The translations under genes and the position numbers were made by a program. From Gaiellasilicea sp035525905 (GTDB lineage Bacteria; Actinomycetota; Thermoleophilia; Gaiellales; Gaiellaceae): a stretch of DNA of 18,754 nucleotides. The notes under the pieces were generated by a model. That model saw only the letters and a program-made list of their open reading frames with translations, ran no database searches and had not been told where the DNA came from. The stretch spans positions 1 to 18,754 of the forward strand of contig DATLDK010000141.1 in the NCBI GenBank assembly GCA_035525905.1. The letters run 5' to 3'. Below are positions 13,960 to 18,754 of the stretch, piece after piece. Every line of letters begins with the position of its first letter. Within the stretch, counting starts at the first letter, position 1.

Positions 13960-14786
13960 TGCCGCTGGCGGTCTGCGCGACGCCGATCGGGAATCTCGAA
14001 GACGTCACACTGCGGGTGCTGCGGGAGCTCGGCGAGGCGGACGTCGTGCTCTGCGAGGACACGCGGCACACGAAGGGCCTGCTCGACCGGCACGGCATCA
14101 GGGCGCAGCTCCTGAGCTACCACCAGCACAACGAGGCGCAGCGAACGGCGGAGCTACTTCCCCGTCTCGCGGGAGGCGAGCGGATCGCGCTCGTCTCTGA
14201 CGCCGGCCTGCCTGGCGTCAACGATCCCGGCGCGCGGCTGATCGCGGCAGCGCTCGAAGCGGGAGTCGGCGTGACCGTGCTCCCTGGACCGTCGGCGGTG
14301 GAGACCGCGCTCGTCGCGAGCGGCCTCGCCGGTGAGCAGTTCCGGTTCCTCGGTTATCTGCCGCGCGGCGAGAAGGCACGGGCTGCGCTCTGGGCCGACC
14401 TCGCAGCTTGGCGGTATGCCGCGGTGGCCTTCGAGTCACCGCAGCGCCTTCCGTCCACACTCCGTTCGCTTGCGGCCGCTCTCCCCGAGCGGCCGGTCGC
14501 CGTTTGTCGCGAGCTCACGAAGCGCTTCGAGGAGGTGACCCGAGGCACGGCCGGGGAGCTAGCCGGCCGGTTTGCCGAGCCGCCCAAGGGTGAGATCACG
14601 CTGGTGTTCGGCGCTCCGGGTGAGGTCGCGCAGGTCGATGCCGGCCAGGCCTTTGCGGTGCCGTTGGCGGCCGTCGTCGAGCTCGTCGCGGCCGGGGTGC
14701 CGCGACGGCAGGCTGCAGACGTGGTCGCCCGCTTGGCGCGAGTTTCCCGTAACACTCTTTATGCAGAATCGTTGAAAAGCCCCTGA
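13959..14786 (+). CDS. rsmI: 16S rRNA (cytidine-1402 2'-O)-methyltransferase
   Basis: A 275-residue SAM-dependent methyltransferase of the tetrapyrrole-methylase fold that modifies C1402 in the ribosomal P site. It has CATPIGNLEDVTLR (6-19), CEDTRHTKGLL (32-42), SDAGLPGVNDPG (80-91) and LPGPSAVETAL (108-118), all in the expected order. The canonical SDAGTPxxSDPG reads SDAGLPGVNDPG here, a conservative variation. The start overlaps the ROK kinase stop by one base. It ends 55 bases before the M23 gene, where a new promoter-like sequence appears. In many actinobacteria rsmI is next to metG; here an M23-type gene separates them. Confidence 0.94.
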   Translation: MPLAVCATPIGNLEDVTLRVLRELGEADVVLCEDTRHTKGLLDRHGIRAQLLSYHQHNEAQRTAELLPRLAGGERIALVSDAGLPGVNDPGARLIAAALEAGVGVTVLPGPSAVETALVASGLAGEQFRFLGYLPRGEKARAALWADLAAWRYAAVAFESPQRLPSTLRSLAAALPERPVAVCRELTKRFEEVTRGTAGELAGRFAEPPKGEITLVFGAPGEVAQVDAGQAFAVPLAAVVELVAAGVPRRQAADVVARLARVSRNTLYAESLKSP

Positions 14787-14802
14787 TTCACGCCGCTAGC
14801 GT
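14772..14802 (+). promoter_or_regulatory. Candidate promoter of the M23-metG-tatD-rsmA unit
   Basis: A -35-like TTGAAA (14772-14777, inside the end of rsmI) and a -10-like TAGCGT (14797-14802) are separated by 19 bases, longer than ideal. The -10 lies in a small palindromic block (CACGC-CGCTA-GCGTG, 14789-14803) that might bind a regulator. A leader of about 30 bases with GAAGG as a modest Shine-Dalgarno would precede the ATG at 14842. No riboswitch-sized leader is present. Confidence 0.4.
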
Positions 14803-14841
14803 GGTCGAGAACTTCCTCCACCCCGGCGAAGGCGGTCACTC

Positions 14842-16290
14842 ATGCGGCGAATCTCGGTCCTGCTCCTCCTTGGCGCGCTTGCGTCTGCCCCGACTGCGCA
14901 CGCTTGGACGTGGCCGGTCCAGGGCGCGGTCCTGAGGCCCTTTTCGGTCGGTTCGAACGCCTACGCGGCCGGTCAGCATCGCGGTGTCGACATCGGGGCG
15001 CCCGTCGGCACTGTGGTTCTCGCCCCGGCGAGCGGCACCGTCTCCTTCGTCGGCTCGGTGCCCGGCGGCGGGCATGCGGTCACGATCCAGACCCCGGAGG
15101 GCTATGCCGTGACGCTGCTCCAACTCGGATCGGCGAGCGTGCCGCGTGGCAGCGTGGTCGCCGAGGGCGCCGACGTCGGTGTGGTCGGGGAGAGCGCGGA
15201 TGCGATCACCTCGGCGGCGCACGTCCATCTGGGGGTCCGCGTCCTCACCGATCCGGACGGTTACATCGACCCGCTCGGTCTGCTCCCGCCTCTCGTCCAG
15301 CCGCAGCCCCCAGCCGTCGAGCCGGCGCCGGAACCGGTGGCCCAGCCCGTTGCCCAGCCGGTTGCCCAGCCTGTGGCGACGCCGGTTTCGGGGCCGTTTG
15401 CGGGCCCGGCCCCTTCGGCTCCCTCCACTGCGCCGCCCGCTGTGATTGTCGCCGAGGCGCCCGTGGGCCCAGCCGAGGCTGCAACGCCCGCAAGTCGGCA
15501 GGCGGAGCCGGCCGGGCCGGCGGCCGGCCCGTCGGGAACCGCTGACGTCTCCCAGGCGCCCGAGCGGCACGCTCTGAGGGCATCCGGCCCGCCGGCGTTC
15601 GCGCCGCGCGTCCAGACACCGCTCCCGGTGGCAACCCGGTCTCCGGCAAGCCGTATCGATACCGGCCCTGAGCCACGGCTCCCGGCGACGACGGGCAGGC
15701 AGGTCGAGCGATTGGTCGGCCCAAAGGCTCGAGAGGCGCAGTTCGGACGGTCGGGCTCCATGACAGTCCTGAGGCAACCTGCCCGTGTCGTCCGCCGTGC
15801 GTCGGCAGCTGGTCGCACGCACGGTGCCCATTCCGTCAGCCCGCCCCACGACGTGATTCGACCGACGGCAGCGCCTGACGCCCTCGTCAGCCGACGGAAA
15901 TCCAGCCGCGGAGCGTTCGCTCTGGTGCTAGCAGCGCTTGCGGCCGCCCTCGCGTGGGTCGCGCTCCGGATCAGAGGCAGGCGCGCACCTATCATTTGGC
16001 GTGATGAGCTTCTACCTGACAACACCGATCTACTACGTCAACTCGACCCCGCACATCGGCCACGCGTACACGACGATCGCGGCCGACATCCTCGTACGCC
16101 ATCACCGGCAGCGCGGCGAGGAGACGTTCTTCCTGACGGGAGTCGACGAGCATGCGGACAAGGTGGCTCGCGTCGCCGCGGAGCAGGGCCTCTCGCCCAA
16201 GGACTACGTCGACCAGATCGTGGGGGCCTGGCAGGCGCTCCCCGCCCGCGTCAACGCGTCCATCGACTACTTCATTCGAACCACCGATGA
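14842..16290 (+). CDS. Membrane-anchored M23-domain (LytM-type) protein, 3' end overlapping metG
   Basis: A signal peptide (1-21, cut after AHA) is followed by an M23/LytM domain (about 22-134), a long Pro/Ala-rich linker with three VAQP units and one VATP (166-181), and a membrane span near 356-373 ending in RIRGRR. M23 enzymes cut peptidoglycan cross-links. Zinc ligands His46, Asp50 and His129 and the nearby His127 are present, but the second catalytic His, normally in an L-x-H-L-type element, is Gln94 (LLQLG). The protein may be a weak or inactive enzyme, perhaps a wall-binding or activator protein. The frame runs 287 bases into metG out of frame, adding about 95 Arg/Pro-rich residues that look overprinted. 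The natural end may be just after the membrane span; a frameshift near 15960-16002 would let the TGA at 16002 end it. Confidence 0.75.
   Translation: MRRISVLLLLGALASAPTAHAWTWPVQGAVLRPFSVGSNAYAAGQHRGVDIGAPVGTVVLAPASGTVSFVGSVPGGGHAVTIQTPEGYAVTLLQLGSASVPRGSVVAEGADVGVVGESADAITSAAHVHLGVRVLTDPDGYIDPLGLLPPLVQPQPPAVEPAPEPVAQPVAQPVAQPVATPVSGPFAGPAPSAPSTAPPAVIVAEAPVGPAEAATPASRQAEPAGPAAGPSGTADVSQAPERHALRASGPPAFAPRVQTPLPVATRSPASRIDTGPEPRLPATTGRQVERLVGPKAREAQFGRSGSMTVLRQPARVVRRASAAGRTHGAHSVSPPHDVIRPTAAPDALVSRRKSSRGAFALVLAALAAALAWVALRIRGRRAPIIWRDELLPDNTDLLRQLDPAHRPRVHDDRGRHPRTPSPAARRGDVLPDGSRRACGQGGSRRRGAGPLAQGLRRPDRGGLAGAPRPRQRVHRLLHSNHR
15337..15384 (+). repeat. Tandem 12-bp repeat encoding VAQP-type units
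   Basis: Four in-frame 12-base units (GTGGCCCAGCCC and variants at 15337, 15349, 15361 and 15373) encode VAQP-VAQP-VAQP-VATP in the linker between the M23 domain and the membrane span. Such tandem coding repeats can vary in copy number and probably act as a flexible spacer across the wall. Confidence 0.85.
15990..15995 (+). promoter_or_regulatory. Candidate -10 box (TATCAT) for leaderless metG mRNA
   Basis: TATCAT fits TANNNT and ends 8 bases before the metG ATG at 16004; no Shine-Dalgarno is present. It lies inside the 3' part of the M23 gene. A leaderless metG transcript from here would avoid dependence on the long upstream overlap. No clear -35 box. Confidence 0.35.
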
Positions 16291-17512
16291 GGGACACAAG
16301 CACTTCGTCCAGGACTTCCTGCAGCGGATCTACGACAACGATGACGTCTACCAGGACGTCTACGCAGGGCTGTACTGCGTCGGTTGCGAGTCCTTCAAGA
16401 CCGAGGACGAGCTCGTCGACGGCAAGTGCCCGGACCACGACATCGAGCCGGAGTGGCTCGAGGAGAAGAACTGGTTCTTCCGCCTGTCGGCCTACCAGGA
16501 CAAGCTGCTCGCGCTGTACGACGAGCGGCCCGAGTTCGTGCTCCCCGGCTTCCGCGCGAACGAGGCGAAGAGCTTCATCGCCGGGGGGTTGCGCGACTTC
16601 TCGATCAGCCGTGCGACGCAGACGTGGGGCATCCCGGTTCCATGGGACCCGGATCAGGTCGCCTACGTCTGGGCAGACGCGCTCGTCAACTATCTGAGCG
16701 CCCTGAGCTACGCGCCCGGAGCCGACCTGAGGCTCTGGCCCGCGCGACATCTGCTCGCGAAGGACATCCTCCGCTTCCATTGCGTCTACTGGCCTGCCCT
16801 ACTCCTGTCGGCCGGTTACGAGGTTCCGGAGCAGCTGTTCGTCCACGGTTACCTGAACCTGGACGATCGCAAGATCTCGAAGTCGCTCGGAAACGTGCTC
16901 GATCCGCTCGATCTGATCGACGAGTACGGCGTCGACCCGGTGCGTTTCTGGGCCGCCCGGGTCGTACCGTTCGGTCAGGACGGCAACGTGACGCTCGACA
17001 GCTTCCGTGATCGCTACGAGGGCGAGCTGGGCAACGACCTGGGCAACCTGCTCTCGCGCACGACGGCGATGATCGCGCGCTACCGCGACGGCGAGCTGCG
17101 CTCGGCCCCAGACGAAACGGGGCCGCTGGCAGCTGCGGCGAGGACGGTGCAGGAGAGCGTCCCGGCCGCGCTCGACCGTTTTGACATCACCGGAGCCCTC
17201 GAGACGATCTGGGACTACGTCCGCGGCCTCAACCGTCACGTCGAGCAGTCCAAGCCGTGGGAGCTGGCGAAGGATCCCGCCAACGACGCTGCGCTGGACC
17301 ACGTGCTCTACGAGCTCGCCGACGGCCTGCGCGTGTGCGCAGTCGCGCTGTCCGCGTACCTGCCGGAGACGGCGGAGCGGATCCTCGTCGCGCTGGGCCA
17401 GTCGAGGGATGTCTCGTGGGAGCAGGTCGCCTACGGCCGTACCGCAGGGGTCTCCGGGGTCGAGGCAGCACAGCCGCTCTTCCCACGCATCGACGCACCC
17501 GCCCCGGCGTGA
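16004..17512 (+). CDS. metG: Methionyl-tRNA synthetase
   Basis: A 502-residue class I aminoacyl-tRNA synthetase charging tRNA-Met in the cytosol. HIGH is at residues 17-20 and KISKS at 290-294. The knuckle insertion has Cys125-x-x-Cys128 and Cys142-P-D-His145, so the fourth zinc ligand would be His. There is no C-terminal Trbp111-like tRNA-binding extension; the protein ends after the anticodon-binding helical domain. The ATG at 16004 (MSFYLTTPIYYVN) is the family start; an in-frame GTG precedes it directly, and an upstream in-frame ATG at 15938 would add 22 atypical residues within the M23 gene. TGA overlaps the tatD GTG (GTGA). The first 287 bases are also read in another frame by the M23 gene. 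Confidence 0.96.
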   Translation: MSFYLTTPIYYVNSTPHIGHAYTTIAADILVRHHRQRGEETFFLTGVDEHADKVARVAAEQGLSPKDYVDQIVGAWQALPARVNASIDYFIRTTDEGHKHFVQDFLQRIYDNDDVYQDVYAGLYCVGCESFKTEDELVDGKCPDHDIEPEWLEEKNWFFRLSAYQDKLLALYDERPEFVLPGFRANEAKSFIAGGLRDFSISRATQTWGIPVPWDPDQVAYVWADALVNYLSALSYAPGADLRLWPARHLLAKDILRFHCVYWPALLLSAGYEVPEQLFVHGYLNLDDRKISKSLGNVLDPLDLIDEYGVDPVRFWAARVVPFGQDGNVTLDSFRDRYEGELGNDLGNLLSRTTAMIARYRDGELRSAPDETGPLAAAARTVQESVPAALDRFDITGALETIWDYVRGLNRHVEQSKPWELAKDPANDAALDHVLYELADGLRVCAVALSAYLPETAERILVALGQSRDVSWEQVAYGRTAGVSGVEAAQPLFPRIDAPAPA

Positions 17513-18252
17513 TCGACACGCACGCGCACCTCGACGCGCTCGAGGATGCGCAGGCCGTGGTCGCGAGGGCCCGCAAGTCTGGAGTCAGCCGGGTGATCAC
17601 CGTGGGTACCGGGATCGACTCGTGCCGCTCGGCGCTGGCGATCGCCGAACAGAACGACGGCGTCTATGCGGCCCTCGGCATCGACCCGCACCAGGCGGCG
17701 ACCGAGGAGGCACACCGGGTGGGCGAGCTGCGCGAGCTGCTCGGGTCAGAGCGGGCAGTCGCGGTCGGCGAGGCGGGGCTCGACTACCACTACGGCGCAG
17801 AGACGAAAGCCGAGCAGCTTCGCCTCTTCGAGGCTCAGCTCGAGCTCGGGCTCGCCCTCGGGCTGGCCGTCGTCGTGCACACGCGCGCGGCCAACGAGGA
17901 CACCGAGTCGCTTCTTCGCAGACACGACGGCACCGTCGTCATGCACTGCTTCTCCGAGCCGGACTTGCTCGCAGCCGGTCTGGAGAAGGGCTGGTACTTC
18001 TCCTTCGCGGGGAACGTCACCTATCCGAACGCCCACGAGCTGCGCGATGCCGCGGCCCGCGTCCCCGACGACCGCATCCTGGCGGAGACGGATAGCCCGT
18101 ACCTGGCGCCGCAACCCCTGCGCGGACGGCCGAACGAGCCGGCGAACGTCGTCCACACGCTCGCCGCTCTCGCAGCCGCCCGCGCGCAGGATCCGGCGGA
18201 GCTCGAGGTGCAGATCGATGCGAACGCGACGGCCGCGTTCTCGCTGCCGTGA
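17509..18252 (+). CDS. tatD: TatD family metal-dependent hydrolase (deoxyribonuclease-like)
   Basis: A 247-residue TIM-barrel amidohydrolase-type nuclease. TatD proteins have 3'-exonuclease or deoxyribonuclease activity on DNA or RNA and are not required for Tat export despite the name. Metal ligands are all visible: His5 and His7 in DTHAHLD, Glu88 in VGEAGLDYHYG, His124 in VVHTRA, His146 in MHCF and Asp195 in ETDSPYLAP. The length is slightly short for the family. The GTG start shares GTGA with the metG stop, and its own TGA shares GTGA with the rsmA start, so the three genes are translationally coupled. The order metG-tatD-rsmA is conserved in many Gram-positive bacteria. Confidence 0.94.
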   Translation: MIDTHAHLDALEDAQAVVARARKSGVSRVITVGTGIDSCRSALAIAEQNDGVYAALGIDPHQAATEEAHRVGELRELLGSERAVAVGEAGLDYHYGAETKAEQLRLFEAQLELGLALGLAVVVHTRAANEDTESLLRRHDGTVVMHCFSEPDLLAAGLEKGWYFSFAGNVTYPNAHELRDAAARVPDDRILAETDSPYLAPQPLRGRPNEPANVVHTLAALAAARAQDPAELEVQIDANATAAFSLP

Positions 18253-18754
18253 CCGTCGTCCCGAAGAAGCAGCTGGGCCAGCATTTCCTTGCCGACGAGA
18301 ACATCCTGGGGGTGATCGGCAGGCTGGCGGAGGTCGCGGCGGACGACATCGTGCTCGAAATCGGCCCGGGTCTCGGCATCCTCACTCGTTACCTGGCCGA
18401 TCGCGCCCGCCACGTTCACGCCGTCGAGCTCGACCGTTCGCTCGAGCCGCATCTCCGGCGCTTGGAGGAGCGGCCGAACGTCGCGCTGCACTGGGGCGAC
18501 GCGCTCGTGCTCGACCTCGGTGGTCTCGAGCCGCCGCCGACGAAGCTCGTCGCGAACCTGCCGTACAACATTGCGACGCCGGTCGTCGCCGAGAGCCTGA
18601 CGGGCCTGCCCACCGTGGAGCTCTGGTGCGTGATGGTGCAGCGCGAGGTGGCAGAACGCTTCTTCGCAGCGCCATCGACAAAGGCTTACGGAGCGGTGTC
18701 GGTGCTGATCCAGCTCGCCACGCGCCGGACGGGGTTCCATCCTGTCGCTCGCAC
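18249..18754 (+). CDS. rsmA: 16S rRNA dimethyladenosine transferase, N-terminal part (cut by window end)
   Basis: The first 168 codons of RsmA/KsgA, which dimethylates A1518 and A1519 near the 3' end of 16S rRNA late in 30S assembly. The start region QLGQHFLADENIL is diagnostic. The SAM-binding EIGPGLG contains G39-PGLG-43, the VELD acidic site follows, and the catalytic NLPYN begins at Asn103. The frame continues off the window, so the C-terminal helical domain is missing. GTG start inside the tatD stop codon (GTGA). In other actinobacteria a resuscitation-promoting factor gene, and in Bacillus rnmV, often lies between tatD and rsmA; neither is present here. Confidence 0.95.
   Translation, partial: MTVVPKKQLGQHFLADENILGVIGRLAEVAADDIVLEIGPGLGILTRYLADRARHVHAVELDRSLEPHLRRLEERPNVALHWGDALVLDLGGLEPPPTKLVANLPYNIATPVVAESLTGLPTVELWCVMVQREVAERFFAAPSTKAYGAVSVLIQLATRRTGFHPVAR

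Noticed and set aside
14787..14841. c-di-AMP (ydaO-type) riboswitch ahead of the M23 gene
   Set aside because: Such riboswitches often precede actinobacterial wall-hydrolase genes, but the leader here is only about 30 bases, far too short.
15337..15384. Tandem 12-bp repeats as a CRISPR-like or regulatory array
   Set aside because: Units are in-frame codons for VAQP with no spacers; they are part of the protein linker.
15661..15700. LPATTG in the M23 linker as a sortase signal
   Set aside because: A sorting signal needs a hydrophobic span and basic tail directly afterwards; here the membrane span is about 80 residues further on.

Overview
This 18.75-kb window is GC-rich chromosomal DNA from what looks like a deep-branching actinobacterium. 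A Thermoleophilia-type lineage (Gaiellales/Solirubrobacterales) is my best guess. The reasons are the strong G/C third-position bias, frequent GTG starts, very tight gene packing, a ClpB C-terminus, an MqnB-type futalosine hydrolase, an FmdB/LCP/ROK neighbourhood, and an rsmI-metG-tatD-rsmA island of the actinobacterial kind. This is inference from protein character; no search was run. There are 19 confidently read genes, two of them cut by the window edges, plus two less certain small ORFs. I see no tRNA, rRNA, CRISPR array, insertion sequence or phage gene.

Layout. (1) 1-867: the end of clpB. It converges with zero spacing on a minus-strand pair of small cupins (868-1610). (2) 1611-1863: the only sizeable gap. 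It holds a perfect 16-bp inverted repeat and a possible 38-codon minus-strand ORF. (3) 1864-7125: a minus-strand S9 prolyl-oligopeptidase-type enzyme, transcribed divergently from a plus-strand cluster pepF - mqnB - membrane protein - GYD-domain protein. (4) 7122-9776: a minus-strand, translationally coupled set made of a PfkB-type pseudouridine kinase (psuK-like), pseudouridine-5'-phosphate glycosidase (psuG) and an unassigned enolase-superfamily protein. (5) 9783-11545: a putative 64-residue membrane protein and a minus-strand GT-C membrane glycosyltransferase. (6) 11583-13030: an FmdB zinc-ribbon protein, and a LytR-CpsA-Psr cell-wall ligase on the other strand. (7) 13057-18754: a plus-strand run of ROK sugar kinase, rsmI, an M23-type envelope protein, metG, tatD and rsmA (cut by the window end).

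How the genes work together. Peptide breakdown is represented by the divergent S9 and M3 peptidases, which share a 31-40 bp promoter region containing a palindrome. MqnB points to menaquinone synthesis by the futalosine route. The psu set would phosphorylate pseudouridine and split it to uracil and ribose 5-phosphate. Glycosyltransferase, LCP ligase and M23 protein belong to the envelope. RsmI, RsmA and MetRS belong to ribosome maturation and translation.

No obviously new defence or mobile system is present. The most interesting signals are: the enolase-superfamily protein coupled to psuKG, with a non-canonical catalytic set; the M23 protein, which appears to have lost a catalytic His and runs 287 bases out of frame into metG; the palindrome plus possible micro-ORF at 1637-1807; and a repeated arrangement in which a TANNNT box lies 6-8 bases before a start codon, suggesting leaderless mRNAs.
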